64,000 bases of DNA from assembly GCF_038433155.1 (NCBI RefSeq), contig NZ_JBCDMW010000022.1:1-64000 (forward strand), in the 5' to 3' direction. The position numbers were made by a program, and so were the translations under genes. Below, piece after piece: positions 53,029 to 62,441 of this stretch. The notes under the pieces are model-generated. The model ran no database searches. It saw only the letters and a list, made by a program, of their open reading frames with translations, and was not told where the DNA came from. Position 1 is the first letter of the stretch. Each line of letters starts with the position of its first letter. The DNA comes from Luteococcus sp038433155. GTDB taxonomy: Bacteria; Actinomycetota; Actinomycetes; Propionibacteriales; Propionibacteriaceae.

Positions 53029-53040
53029 GCCGAGTGCTAG
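53014..53040. promoter_or_regulatory. CIRCE operator 2
   Basis: CTGGCACTC-N9-GAGTGCTAG. Its outer edge contains the TAG stop codon of the methyltransferase gene upstream. Confidence 0.9.
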
Positions 53041-54284
53041 CAAGTCTGGGATCGAGCGCTGACCAGCCGGGCCACGACGAGGGCCCGGGCCCCGTCGGGC
53101 GTGCGGGCCAACACCAGCGTGGCGCTGTTGGGGCCCTTGGGCTGCAGCTTCTTGCGCAGCTCGGCTGGGTCCACGTCGATGGCCCGCTTCTTGATCTCCA
53201 GGGTGCCGACACGATGCTCCCGAACCCAGGCCTTGAGCAGCTTGGGGTTGAAGTCCAGGTCTTCCAGCACCTCGAAGCAGGTGGCGAAGGGGCTGGTAAC
53301 CGGATGGTTCGTGGACAGGTAGGCCACCTGTGGGTCCAGCAACCAGGTCTCGGGACCGATCTGGTCCAACGCCCCAGCCCGGATCACCGCGCCATGGGGT
53401 TCCACCAGATAGCGGCCGACGGGACCCACGGGCAGCGGCTCGTGGGCCATGGCGTCGATCCGCCTGCCCGCCGCACGATCCCCGAGCCTGTCGAAGGGTT
53501 GCAGCAGCACCGCCCCATGCACCGGGCGCGCGTCGGGGGTGCGCCACAGCGAACACTCCACGACGTCATTGCCGACGGCCACCCACAGCGCCTCCACGTC
53601 ATCCGGGAGCAGTTGCTTGGGCACCCCGGGCCCGAGCTTGACCACCGTCGAGTGCGGCCCGTCCAGCAGGGAGAGCACGAAATCCCAGGGCGGGGTGAAG
53701 GCCTCCACCTTCCAGGTGCGGCCACCCTCGGTACGCCGCGCCGGGTCGATGAAGACGCAGGTCTCGGGGCCCGCACCGGCCAGCAATTCGGGGGCCAGAG
53801 CGACTGCGTCGCCCTGGATCACCTCCGCCCGCGCCTCGACAAGCTCGGCCGCCGTGCTTGGGTTGTGTGGCTCAGCCGCCGCGGCCAGGTTTGCCCGGGC
53901 GTGCTCGGCCGTCGTCGGGTCCAGCTCCACCGCGACGACGTCGATCCCGGCGTGCAGGCAGGCGATGGAGTCTGCTCCAATGCCACAGCCCAGATCGATC
54001 ACGCGCCTGATCCCCGCGGCCCGCAGCCGCTCCGCCCGCCAGGCCGCGACGGCCGGCCGGGTGGCCTGCTCCAGGGCGTCGGGGGTGAAGAACAACCGGG
54101 CCGCGTCGTCGCCAAACTTGGTGCGGGCCTTGCGACGCAGCGCCGCCTGGGTGAGGGCCTCGGCGGCCAGCTCCGCAGGATGCCCGCGGCGCAACCGGGT
54201 GGCGGCCGCGAGCGAGTCCGGATCCTGCTCCGCCATCGCCGCGGTCAGCGCCGCGGCACCCTCGGGGGTGTGCAGCAGGCTCAC
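53037..54284 (-). CDS. Class I SAM-dependent methyltransferase with THUMP-like C-terminal domain
   Basis: A 415-residue protein; the GTG at 54284 overlaps the NUDIX stop and gives VSLLHTPEG. The N-terminal helical part (1-90) is followed by a methyltransferase core with RVIDLGCGIGADSIACL (SAM loop) and FIDPARR (a catalytic-type DPAR). The C-terminal 100 residues resemble the THUMP-like domain of actinobacterial homologues, suggesting an RNA substrate. Two dispersed repeats are embedded in frame (encoding PFDRLG and AELVEAR). Confidence 0.85.
   Translation of the reverse strand: MSLLHTPEGAAALTAAMAEQDPDSLAAATRLRRGHPAELAAEALTQAALRRKARTKFGDDAARLFFTPDALEQATRPAVAAWRAERLRAAGIRRVIDLGCGIGADSIACLHAGIDVVAVELDPTTAEHARANLAAAAEPHNPSTAAELVEARAEVIQGDAVALAPELLAGAGPETCVFIDPARRTEGGRTWKVEAFTPPWDFVLSLLDGPHSTVVKLGPGVPKQLLPDDVEALWVAVGNDVVECSLWRTPDARPVHGAVLLQPFDRLGDRAAGRRIDAMAHEPLPVGPVGRYLVEPHGAVIRAGALDQIGPETWLLDPQVAYLSTNHPVTSPFATCFEVLEDLDFNPKLLKAWVREHRVGTLEIKKRAIDVDPAELRKKLQPKGPNSATLVLARTPDGARALVVARLVSARSQTC
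53482..53498 (-). repeat. Dispersed short repeat inside the methyltransferase gene (copy 1)
   Basis: On the minus strand CCCTTCGACAGGCTCGG, read in frame as PFDRLG. Confidence 0.65.
53833..53854 (+). repeat. Dispersed short repeat inside the methyltransferase gene (copy 2)
   Basis: GCCTCGACAAGCTCGGCCGC, read in frame on the minus strand as AAELVEA. Confidence 0.68.
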
Positions 54285-54769
54285 AGCGTGCTCACGCTCC
54301 AGCCGGTGGGGCGGCCGTCGGCATAGGGCAGCACACCGTGGAACTGGTGCACTGACTCGTCGAAGACCAGCGGCAGGAAGTGCCGGTCCCCCTCCCACAT
54401 CGGGAGTTGGTCCAGCTGGTCGATCCTCTCCCAGCTGAGCTCGCCCTCCTCATTGTGTTCGGGCACCTCACCGGTGAAGGCGTCGACGACGAAGATGAAG
54501 CCGAAGTGGTCTTCCCCGTTGCGGCCGAAGCCGGGCCAGCTCACCGTCCCCCGTAGCCGCAGCCCGGTTGCCTCGATCCGGGCCTCCTCCCGAAGCTCTC
54601 GTCGCAGGCATTCCACGACGTCCTCGTCGCGCTCCAGCTTCCCGCCCAGCCCGTTGTACTTGCCCAGCTGCTCATCGCCCGGACGTGCGGTGCGATGCAC
54701 CATCAGCACCCGCTCCCCGTCCGGGTGCAGGACGAAGCCGAGCGTGGTCATGATCGGGGTAAGGGCCAT
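54281..54769 (-). CDS. NUDIX hydrolase, MutT-like
   Basis: A 162-residue pyrophosphohydrolase; the ATG at 54769 gives MALTPIMTTLGFVLHPDG. The Nudix box is GGKLERDEDVVECLRRELRE followed by EARIE, complete except that the usual late Gly is Arg. The motif KYNGLGGKLE is typical of 8-oxo-dGTP diphosphatases of the NUDT1-like group. It is coupled to the methyltransferase gene by a four-base overlap. Confidence 0.9.
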   Translation of the reverse strand: MALTPIMTTLGFVLHPDGERVLMVHRTARPGDEQLGKYNGLGGKLERDEDVVECLRRELREEARIEATGLRLRGTVSWPGFGRNGEDHFGFIFVVDAFTGEVPEHNEEGELSWERIDQLDQLPMWEGDRHFLPLVFDESVHQFHGVLPYADGRPTGWSVSTL

Positions 54770-54908
54770 GCCCCGCAGCCTAGTACCGCCCAAGTTGGCA
54801 GCCAGGCTGACACAGAAATCGTTTTGACTCGTTCAAAACCCCAATAAGTTGCCAATTTGAGCAACACCTCGTGGGCGCTGTGGGGTCTCCCGCCGGCAAC
54901 GGGCCAGC

Positions 54909-56060
54909 TCAGTGGTCTCCGGCGTCGGAGGACATCGCGAAGGTGGCCTGGGCCCGACGTACGCCCTGCACCGGGCAGTTGGGGATGATGTCACCCAGAA
55001 AGCCGTACTGGTCCCGGATGTAGGCCGACCGCAGGTCCCCGTCGTCGGCGCGGCCGGTGACGGTGTGCCACCAGTCGGCCAGGTCACCCCAGCCGGGCGC
55101 GGCCAGCGATCCACCGAACTGCTGCACCGCCAACGCGGAGCACAACGACGCGAACCGCAGCCGGTGCTCCAGCGGCCAGCCGGCCAACACCCCCAGGACC
55201 GAGGCGGCGGCGAAGACGTCGCCGGCGCCGGTGGGGTCGGTGGCCTTGACCGGGACGGCCGGACAGTAGGCCTCCTCCCCCGTCGACTGGTCAATGGCAT
55301 AGCTGCCGCTGACCCCGTCGGTGACGATCGCCAGCGGAACCAATTCCGCCAGGGCCCGCACCGCTCGGTCAGGAGAGTCCGTGCGGGTGTACTGCATCGC
55401 CTCGACGGCATTGGGGGTGAAGGCGTGGCAGTTGGCCAGCGGCGCCAGATCGCCCGGGTCCCAGCGATCGGTCTCGTCGAAGCCGATGTCGGCGAAGATC
55501 CGGGTGCCACGGGCGGCCAGCGCGGAGCACCAGCCGCCGTCGCCGGCCAGATCCAGCACCGCAGCCCGGGCGGCGGGTGCGGCCAGGATCGGCTGCACCA
55601 GGCCGGTGGGCAGGTCATGTCCGTGGGTGATCATGGCGCGGTCCCCGTCGACGGAGACCGAGACGGTGATCGCGGTGTGGAAGTTGCGGAACCGGGTGGA
55701 GGCGGACAGGTCGATGTGTTCCTGGTCCGCCAGGGTGTGCCACAGCCACTGGGCATAGGCGTCGTCACCGAAGCCGGCCACCAACCCGGTGCGCATCCCC
55801 AGCCGCGCGGAGGCCACGGCCAGATTGGCGATCCCGCCGGGGCAGGAGCCCATCCCCTGGGTCCAGATCTCCTCCCCGGGCCGGGGCATCCGCTCGATCC
55901 CGGTGAAGATCAGGTCATAGAAGACGGTGCCGGACAGCAGGACATCCAACGGCGGATCCTGCGGGGTGCGTTGATCCGCCAACGGGTCCCAATGCCGGGC
56001 CTGCCCCGGGGCGGTCTCCGCGTGGTTTGCCGCGGCGGTTCCCCGGTTTTCGCTGTCCAT
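54909..56060 (-). CDS. PfkB family carbohydrate kinase
   Basis: A 383-residue sugar kinase; the ATG at 56060 follows GAGGGGAG. The ribokinase fold runs from about 38 (LLSGTVFYDLIFTG) to 340. The PfkB motifs are GSCPGGIANLAVASARLG and DPTGAGDVFAAAS, with the catalytic Asp. The substrate is not evident. A divergent GH4 phospho-glucosidase gene shares the upstream region, which suggests a role in the same sugar pathway. Confidence 0.88.
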   Translation of the reverse strand: MDSENRGTAAANHAETAPGQARHWDPLADQRTPQDPPLDVLLSGTVFYDLIFTGIERMPRPGEEIWTQGMGSCPGGIANLAVASARLGMRTGLVAGFGDDAYAQWLWHTLADQEHIDLSASTRFRNFHTAITVSVSVDGDRAMITHGHDLPTGLVQPILAAPAARAAVLDLAGDGGWCSALAARGTRIFADIGFDETDRWDPGDLAPLANCHAFTPNAVEAMQYTRTDSPDRAVRALAELVPLAIVTDGVSGSYAIDQSTGEEAYCPAVPVKATDPTGAGDVFAAASVLGVLAGWPLEHRLRFASLCSALAVQQFGGSLAAPGWGDLADWWHTVTGRADDGDLRSAYIRDQYGFLGDIIPNCPVQGVRRAQATFAMSSDAGDH

Positions 56061-56222
56061 TGCCCTGGCTCCCCTCAACGTCGCCACCTGTTGGCACCCA
56101 TCATGCCCAGCCCACCGGGCCGTCGGGCCGCGCATCGGGTGCGGGTCTGCTGATGACCGCCTCGCGCTGCCGGCCAAGGTGGTTTAGTGGTGGCTGCCCA
56201 TCCCATTCCCGGAGGTCCGGTC

Positions 56223-57590
56223 ATGAAACTGAGCATTCTCGGCGGCGGGGGTTTCCGCACTCCCCTGGTCTACGAGGCGGTGGCCCGCGGCGCGACGGGT
56301 CTGGTGGTGGACGAGGTGGTGATCCACGACGTGGACCCGCAGCGCCTGGCCGTGATCGAGGGGGTGGTGCAGGGCCTGGCCCAGACCATTCCCGGCGCCC
56401 GGACCAGGGTGCGCGCCACCACCGAGCTGACCGACGCCCTGACCGGTGCCGACTTCGTCTTCTGCGCCATCCGGGTGGGCGGCACCCGGGCCCGCACCGT
56501 CGATGAGCGGGTGGCCCTGGACCTGGGCCTGCTGGGTCAGGAGACCGTCGGGCCGGGCGGGCTGGCCTATGCGCTGCGCACCATCCCGGAGATGACCCGG
56601 ATTGCCCGGGTGATCACCGACGTGGCGCCCCAGGCGTGGGTGATCAACTTCACCAACCCGGCCGGGATCGTCACCGAGGCCATGCGGCACGTGCTGGGCG
56701 ATCGGGTGGTGGGCATCTGCGACACCCCGATCGGCCTGGTCAAGCGGGTGGCCCGCGCGCTGGGCATCCCGCAGGACCGGCTGGACTACGACTATCTGGG
56801 GATCAACCACCTCGGTTGGCTACGGGCGGTGCGCGCCGATGGGTCCGACCGGCTGCCGGAGCTGATGGCCGACGACGCCCTGCTGGAACAGATCGAGGAG
56901 GCCCGGCTACTGGGTCTGGACTGGGTCCGGCAGGGTGGTTGCCTGCCCAATGAGTACCTGTTCTACTACCGGCACACCGCCGAGGCGGTGCGACGGATCA
57001 CCTCGTCGGCACAGACCCGGGGCGAATTCCTGCTGGCGCAGCAGGGCGACTTCTACCGTGAGGCCGCCTGCTGTGCCTCCCCGCTGACCGCCTGGCGCGA
57101 CGCCCTGCACGAGCGGGAGGCCACCTACATGGCCGAATCCCGCGAGGAGGAACGGCGGGAGGAGGACATTGCCGGCGGCGGCTACCAGGAGGTGGCGCTG
57201 CGGCTGATGACCGCGATTGCCCTGGACCGACCCGAACCGATGATCCTCAACGTGGGCAATGATTCCGCGGTTGCCGGACGGGTGGTGGCTGCGCTGCCCG
57301 GGGACATGGTGCTGGAGGTGCCGTGCGTCGCCGACGGGTCCGGGGTGCACCCCCGGCCGGTCTCTGCTCCGACGCTGGGACAGCTGGGCTTGATCAGTCA
57401 GGTACGGGCGGCGGAGCGGTGCATCCTGACCGCGGCATTGAACCGGGATTGGGATGCGGCCTGGGAGGGTTTCAGCACCCACCCACTGGTGGACTCCCCG
57501 GTGCTGGGGCGCCAGTTGCTGGCGGGCTACCGGGCAGGACACCCGGAGATCGCCGAACTCTTCGACGCTGGCACTCCCGTCGCGACGTAA
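56223..57590 (+). CDS. 6-phospho-beta-glucosidase, GH4
   Basis: A 455-residue NAD- and metal-dependent glycosidase; the ATG at 56223 follows GGAGG. The Rossmann segment KLSILGGGGFRTPL, the metal-site Cys in VGICDTPIGLVKR and the loop YLGINHLGWLRAV match the 6-phospho-beta-glucosidase branch of GH4. It would hydrolyse phosphorylated beta-glucosides such as cellobiose-6-phosphate; no PTS gene for these is adjacent. Confidence 0.88.
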   Translation: MKLSILGGGGFRTPLVYEAVARGATGLVVDEVVIHDVDPQRLAVIEGVVQGLAQTIPGARTRVRATTELTDALTGADFVFCAIRVGGTRARTVDERVALDLGLLGQETVGPGGLAYALRTIPEMTRIARVITDVAPQAWVINFTNPAGIVTEAMRHVLGDRVVGICDTPIGLVKRVARALGIPQDRLDYDYLGINHLGWLRAVRADGSDRLPELMADDALLEQIEEARLLGLDWVRQGGCLPNEYLFYYRHTAEAVRRITSSAQTRGEFLLAQQGDFYREAACCASPLTAWRDALHEREATYMAESREEERREEDIAGGGYQEVALRLMTAIALDRPEPMILNVGNDSAVAGRVVAALPGDMVLEVPCVADGSGVHPRPVSAPTLGQLGLISQVRAAERCILTAALNRDWDAAWEGFSTHPLVDSPVLGRQLLAGYRAGHPEIAELFDAGTPVAT

Positions 57591-57591
57591 C

Positions 57592-57789
57592 TCATGAGCC
57601 CCAGAACAGCAGCTCGATGAAGCCGGGCACGAAGAAGTACCCGAGGAAGAGGATCAGGGGCGTGAACATGATCAACCCGATCACGGTCAGCTGCACCAGC
57701 TCCGGGTACTCCTTGCGGAAGCTGGGGCTGAAGATCACCATGATGACCACCCAGATCACGGCCAAGTTGCCCAAACGATTGGGGTCCAT
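57592..57789 (-). CDS. Small membrane protein of unknown function
   Basis: A 65-residue protein; the ATG at 57789 follows AGGGG. Two hydrophobic helices (GNLAVIWVVIMVIF and LTVIGLIMFTPLILFLGYFFV) flank a charged SFRKEYPEL loop. It is convergent with the GH4 gene, leaving no room for a terminator. No family recognised. Confidence 0.68.
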   Translation of the reverse strand: MDPNRLGNLAVIWVVIMVIFSPSFRKEYPELVQLTVIGLIMFTPLILFLGYFFVPGFIELLFWGS

Positions 57790-57894
57790 CGCATCCCCTA
57801 AGCATCTATGGGCCGCAGCATAGTCGGGCGGACTGACACCGGCGCCGATGCTTGCAGCTGGTCTGGCCCTGGGGCTCTGCACCGTGGCGACGCG

Positions 57895-58533
57895 TCACGC
57901 CCCGAAACCGTGCCGATAGGCCCAGACCACCAGCTGCACCCGATCGCGCAGCCCCAGCCGGGTACAGATCCGGCCCAGGTGGGTCTTCACGGTGCTCACC
58001 TCGATGCAGAGCCGGTTGGCGAGCTCCGCATTGCTCAACCCCTCGCACAGGGCCTCCACCAACTCCACCTCCCGAGCACTGAGCAGATCAGCCTCGACGG
58101 TTGGCTGTGGGCGGCGACGGGTGAACTCATCCAGCACCCGTCGGGTCATCCGCGGGGAGACCATCGCCTCTCCCCCGGCCGCCGCCCGGACCGCGGCCAC
58201 CAGCTCGTCGGGATCACAGTCCTTGAGGATGAAGCCGCTGGCCCCAGCCTCCACGGCACCGAACAGGTACTCGTCGAGATCAAAGGTGGCGACCACCACG
58301 ACGGCCGGCGAATCGGCCCGCGCCGTCAGCTCCCGGGTGGCGGTGATCCCGTCGCCGCCGGGCATCCGGACATCCATCAGCACCACATCGACGTCCCGCT
58401 CGATGGCCAGACGCACCGCCTCCGGCCCACTGGCGGCCCGCCCCACCACCTCCAGGTCCGGCTCGTCGGTCAGGAAGAGCGCCAGCCCACGGCGCACCAC
58501 GGGCTGGTCGTCGGCAATCAACACCCGGATCAT
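57895..58533 (-). CDS. LuxR/NarL-type response regulator
   Basis: A 212-residue regulator; the ATG at 58533 overlaps the kinase stop. The receiver has VLIADDQPVVRRGL and the phospho-Asp in VVLMDVRMPGGDG. The HTH reads LSAREVELVEALCEGLSNAELANRLCI followed by STVKTHLGRI. With the kinase upstream it forms a complete two-component system of unknown signal. Confidence 0.94.
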   Translation of the reverse strand: MIRVLIADDQPVVRRGLALFLTDEPDLEVVGRAASGPEAVRLAIERDVDVVLMDVRMPGGDGITATRELTARADSPAVVVVATFDLDEYLFGAVEAGASGFILKDCDPDELVAAVRAAAGGEAMVSPRMTRRVLDEFTRRRPQPTVEADLLSAREVELVEALCEGLSNAELANRLCIEVSTVKTHLGRICTRLGLRDRVQLVVWAYRHGFGA

Positions 58534-59831
58534 CGCGCCCCTCCCACCGGTTGATGCCACTGCGGATCCGCCTCATCCACGTCCGGCTGCAGCGGCAACT
58601 CGGCCAGCACCCGCCAGCCCCGGCCGTGCGGACCGGCCTCCAGGAAGCCGCCCAGCAGCTCGGCGCGTTGCCTCATTCCCGCGATCCCCTGGCCCATTCC
58701 CAACCCGGCATCGTCCACCAGTTGGCTGCTTCGGCCGTTGACCACCTCCACCACCAGCAGGTCGTCGTCCCGCTCCACCCGGACGGTGAGCGGCGCCCCC
58801 GGGGCGTAGCGGTGGGCATTGGTCAGCGACTCCTGCACGATCCGCCACGCCGCCAGCGCGGTGGACTCCGCAACGGCCAGATCCTCGGGCAGGTCCATCT
58901 CCAGCACGACGTCGGAGTTCACCCGTCGGGCATGAGCGACGGCGGCCGGGATCTCCGCCAGCGTCGGCTGGGGCTGGAAGGGAACGGCATCATCCGGGTC
59001 ATGCAGCACCCGGACCATCTGACGCAGGCTGGTCTGCGCGGCCTGGGTCTCGACGACCACCTCATCCATCAGCTCAGGAACCCGCGCCGGATCGCTGGCG
59101 CCCAGCTTGCGCGCGGCCTTGGCGTTGATCACGGCCGCGGTGGAGTGGTGCGCAGCCAGATCATGCAGTTCCCGCGCCATCCGCTCCCGGTCCGCCCGCA
59201 ACGCCGCGACGGTGGCGGCGTCATGCGCGGCGCGCTCCTCGGCTGCCCGCCGCTCGATCAGCTCCGCCTGCGCCACCTGCTTGCGCACGATCATCCCGCC
59301 CAGCACCGGCAGCAGCACCGATGTGATGTGGCCGGTCAGGAAACCCAGCATCACCGCCGCCGTGTAGTGCACGTTCTCCGACACCGGCGGCGCGCCCTCC
59401 ACAGAGCTTCCCAGCAGGTCATGCCGGAACTGCACCGCCGAGGCCGCCATCCCGACCACCGTCGCGGCCAGGGCCAGCAGCGCCGCGGTGCGGGGCCGGG
59501 TGCGTCGGCCAAGGTGGTAGCCCGCCGGGATCAGCAACATCTCCACCCCATAACCCCACAGGTTCGGCAGGAAGCGGAGCTGGAAGATGGCCGCCGCCAC
59601 CACACAGAAGGCAGCCACTGGCCACCGGACCAGCAGCAGGAAGGCGGCCAGCACCACCAGGGCCACCACTGCGGGCTTCACCAGACCTTCGGCCGTCACA
59701 GGGCCCGGGAAGCCGGAACTCCACGCGCTCGCCGCCAGCGTGAGCAGGCTGTAGAGGGTGGCGATGATGGCCGCCCAGCCGACACCGGGAAGCCGTCGAT
59801 GCCAGGGGGTGCGGGTCTTGGACGTGTTCAC
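58530..59831 (-). CDS. Sensor histidine kinase, HisKA_3 type
   Basis: A 433-residue kinase; the GTG at 59831 follows AAGGA. Five to six helices (about 15-175) form a DUF-type membrane input with short loops and no large outside domain, suggesting sensing in the membrane. The phospho-His is in ARELHDLAAHHSTAAV and the HATPase has ESLTNAHRYAPGAP and GLGMGQGIAGMRQRAELLGG. It is divergent from the second PadR gene and may control it. Confidence 0.93.
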   Translation of the reverse strand: MNTSKTRTPWHRRLPGVGWAAIIATLYSLLTLAASAWSSGFPGPVTAEGLVKPAVVALVVLAAFLLLVRWPVAAFCVVAAAIFQLRFLPNLWGYGVEMLLIPAGYHLGRRTRPRTAALLALAATVVGMAASAVQFRHDLLGSSVEGAPPVSENVHYTAAVMLGFLTGHITSVLLPVLGGMIVRKQVAQAELIERRAAEERAAHDAATVAALRADRERMARELHDLAAHHSTAAVINAKAARKLGASDPARVPELMDEVVVETQAAQTSLRQMVRVLHDPDDAVPFQPQPTLAEIPAAVAHARRVNSDVVLEMDLPEDLAVAESTALAAWRIVQESLTNAHRYAPGAPLTVRVERDDDLLVVEVVNGRSSQLVDDAGLGMGQGIAGMRQRAELLGGFLEAGPHGRGWRVLAELPLQPDVDEADPQWHQPVGGAR

Positions 59832-60125
59832 GGCTTCATCCTTGCCCTTGTGGGGGCCGGTTCGCGTCGGGCGCGCGGGGGGATTTCGGTTACGACCTTT
59901 GAGGGAAGCCCACCCCGCGTCCATTGCCTCCCTGTTCCTTCCCCGCCCCCTCCACGGCATCATCAGATCCGCTGCACCAACCGCGCAGCTCCACCGGGTC
60001 CGCTCCCCACAGTGCACCCCGGAGGGTCCCCTGCAACCGCTCCAGCGGGTGCCCCGTGGCTCCCCCGGTACATCGTCACCAAAATTGGGTAGCGCGCCTG
60101 ACTAGATTGGCGTACTGTCTACTCC

Positions 60126-60464
60126 ATGGACGAGGGATGGCCCACCGAATGGCTGCGCGGAGTGCTGGAGCTGTCCGTGCTGCGCATCCTGTCCGACGGG
60201 CCCACCTATGGCTACGCCATTGCGACCCGACTGGAGGAGATCGGGCTGGGCACCGTCAAGGGCGGCACTCTCTACCCGCTGCTCGCCCGGCTGGAGGAGG
60301 CGGGCCGGGTGGAGACCAAGTGGCAGGTGGGCTCCCGCGGCCCCGGCCGCAAGTACTTCCGCCTCACCCCCGACGGCCAGACCTATCTGGCTCAGGAGTC
60401 GGCCCGCTGGAGCCGGTTCAGCCGCCTCACCCACGACTTCATCTGCCCAACAGAAGGGAACTGA
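60126..60464 (+). CDS. PadR family transcriptional repressor (second module)
   Basis: A 112-residue winged-helix protein with EWLRGVLELSVLRILSDGPT, GTVKGGTLYPLLARLEEAG and GPGRKYFRLTPDGQ. No ribosome site precedes the ATG; TACTGT lies seven bases upstream, so a leaderless message is likely. It is followed one base later by the HAAS-type membrane gene, as in the module at 21.6-23.1 kb. Confidence 0.92.
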   Translation: MDEGWPTEWLRGVLELSVLRILSDGPTYGYAIATRLEEIGLGTVKGGTLYPLLARLEEAGRVETKWQVGSRGPGRKYFRLTPDGQTYLAQESARWSRFSRLTHDFICPTEGN

Positions 60465-60465
60465 G

Positions 60466-61185
60466 ATGACCACGAAGAAGGGCACGGTCTGGACCTCGAC
60501 GGACCCGATGGACGTCGAGCACTGGAAGAACATCTTCGGCGACGAGATGCGCTATCGCGGTGCCTCGGGGCGCACCATCGGCGAGGCCTGGGCGACGGTG
60601 GAGTCGCACTGCGCCGAATCTCACACCAATCCCGCCGTCGCCTTCGGGGACCCCGTGGACTATGCCCGTTCCCTGACCGGTTCACCCCGCCGCTGGGGCC
60701 CGCTCTTCGGCATCATCGGTGCGGTCTGGCTGGGAGGCATCGGCCTGAACATGGTGGCCGGTATCCCCTGGGTGCCCTTGCCACGATCAGTCGACGTCAA
60801 CTGGGGAAGCCTGCTGGCAGTACCCGTCTCACTGGTCCTCGTCCTGGCGATGGTCATCATGCAACGAAGCATCCAGCGCGAACGCTGGCAGGGGGTCGTC
60901 GGTTGGTTGGTGGCCTTCATGGTATGGAGTTCCATCAACACCTGGCTCCGGGACTGGAACGCCCACGCGGCTAGGGTCCCGGCGTGGAGCCTGTGGCTGG
61001 TCTGCCTGCTCCTGTTGCTGGCCTGCACCGTGGGAATAGTCCGGCAGGTCCGCGACCGAACCATCGATCCGCGCACAGGTCAAAACCCGATCATGGTCCC
61101 CACCTTCTGGTGGTGGGTGCTGGGCTTCAGCCCGCTGTGGGGCCCGGGCGCCCTGCTCTTCTTCCGCTGGCTGGCCCACCGCTGA
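60466..61185 (+). CDS. HAAS-domain membrane protein, PadR partner
   Basis: A 239-residue protein; the ATG follows GAAGGGA. The N-terminal soluble region (about 12-72) is HAAS-like, ending AFGDPVDYARSLTG. Five to six helices follow (about 78-235). In this module the soluble domain is at the N-terminus, whereas in the first module it lies between membrane segments. The role is unknown. Confidence 0.75.
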   Translation: MTTKKGTVWTSTDPMDVEHWKNIFGDEMRYRGASGRTIGEAWATVESHCAESHTNPAVAFGDPVDYARSLTGSPRRWGPLFGIIGAVWLGGIGLNMVAGIPWVPLPRSVDVNWGSLLAVPVSLVLVLAMVIMQRSIQRERWQGVVGWLVAFMVWSSINTWLRDWNAHAARVPAWSLWLVCLLLLLACTVGIVRQVRDRTIDPRTGQNPIMVPTFWWWVLGFSPLWGPGALLFFRWLAHR

Positions 61186-61397
61186 GCCTCCGGTTGCGGC
61201 GGCTACCGTGCGGAGCGTCCGGCCAGCTCCGTCGCGTCTCGTCCAGCACCGGGCGGTGGGTGGTCTTCAGCCCGCGCCAGACATCCGCGCTGGTCACCCG
61301 GCAATAGGCCAGGCCCAGCCGCATCCTCCCAGCGTCGGCATTGCCCGGCCGCGACGTCGTCGAAGCGCAGCCGCAGGGATTCCATCGGGGGTTGAGA

Positions 61398-62441
61398 TCA
61401 GACCAGGATCGTGGAGATCGGCAGGCCGGAGTTGGCGCCGATGTCCATGCTCGACGGCTTGCCGCCGGCCTTGATCACCTCGGAGCCGAGCACCGCGATC
61501 ATCGCACCATTGTCCGTGCACAGGCCCGGGCGGGGACGACGAAGCTCCACGCCGGCGGCGCTCATCCGCTCCTCCAGCAGGCCACGCAACCGGGAATTGG
61601 CCGCGACGCCGCCACCGATCAGGAAGTGCTTCAGCCCGTGGTGCTGACACAGGTCGACGGCCTTCGCAGTGAGCACGTCACAAACCGCCTCCTGGAAGGA
61701 TGCGGCCACGTCGTTCAGCGGCACGTCCAGCCCGTCGCGCTCGCGGGTCTCCACCCACCGCGACACGGCGGTCTTCAACCCGGAGAAGGAGTAGTCGAAG
61801 CGGTGCTTCTCCAGGTCCTTCCGGGTGGTCAGACCGCGAGGGAAGCGGATGGCCTTCGGGTCACCGTCCTGGGCAGCCTTGTCGATCACCGGACCACCGG
61901 GATACGGCAGGCCCAGCACGCGGGCCACCTTGTCGTAGGCCTCCCCCGCGGCGTCGTCGATGGTCCCACCGACCTGCACGATGTCGGTGGCGATGTCATT
62001 GACCACCAGCAGCTCCGTGTGGCCGCCAGAGACCAGCAGCGCACCCGCCGGCGTGGGCAGCGTGCCGTGGTCCAGCAGGTCGACGGCCACATGCCCGGCC
62101 AGGTGGTTCAGCCCGTAGAGCGGCTTGTTGGTCCAGGCGGCCAGCGCCTTGGCCGAGGCCAGGCCCACCACCAGCGCACCCATCAGGCCCGGCCCGGCCG
62201 TGACGGCAATGCCGTCCAGCTCGGACGGGTCGACGTCGGCGGCGGCCAGTGCCCGCTCCAGCGCGGGCACCATGGCCTCCAGATGTGCCCGGGAGGCGAC
62301 CTCCGGCACCACGCCGCCGAAGCGGACGTGCTGTTCCACGGAGCTGGCCACCTCATTGGCCAACAGCTCGTTGCCGCGCACGATGCCGACGCCGGTCTCG
62401 TCGCAGGAAGACTCGATCCCCAGGATCAGCGGTTCAGTCAT
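61398..62441 (-). CDS. tsaD: tRNA N6-adenosine threonylcarbamoyltransferase TsaD
   Basis: A 347-residue ASKHA-fold protein that transfers the threonylcarbamoyl group to A37 of ANN-decoding tRNAs. The family signature ILGIESSCDETGVGIV starts at residue 6. Metal ligands H113 and H117 are in NHLAGH and the nucleotide loop is SGGHTELLVV. It is the last gene of the operon and overlaps rimI by one base. Confidence 0.97.
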   Translation of the reverse strand: MTEPLILGIESSCDETGVGIVRGNELLANEVASSVEQHVRFGGVVPEVASRAHLEAMVPALERALAAADVDPSELDGIAVTAGPGLMGALVVGLASAKALAAWTNKPLYGLNHLAGHVAVDLLDHGTLPTPAGALLVSGGHTELLVVNDIATDIVQVGGTIDDAAGEAYDKVARVLGLPYPGGPVIDKAAQDGDPKAIRFPRGLTTRKDLEKHRFDYSFSGLKTAVSRWVETRERDGLDVPLNDVAASFQEAVCDVLTAKAVDLCQHHGLKHFLIGGGVAANSRLRGLLEERMSAAGVELRRPRPGLCTDNGAMIAVLGSEVIKAGGKPSSMDIGANSGLPISTILV

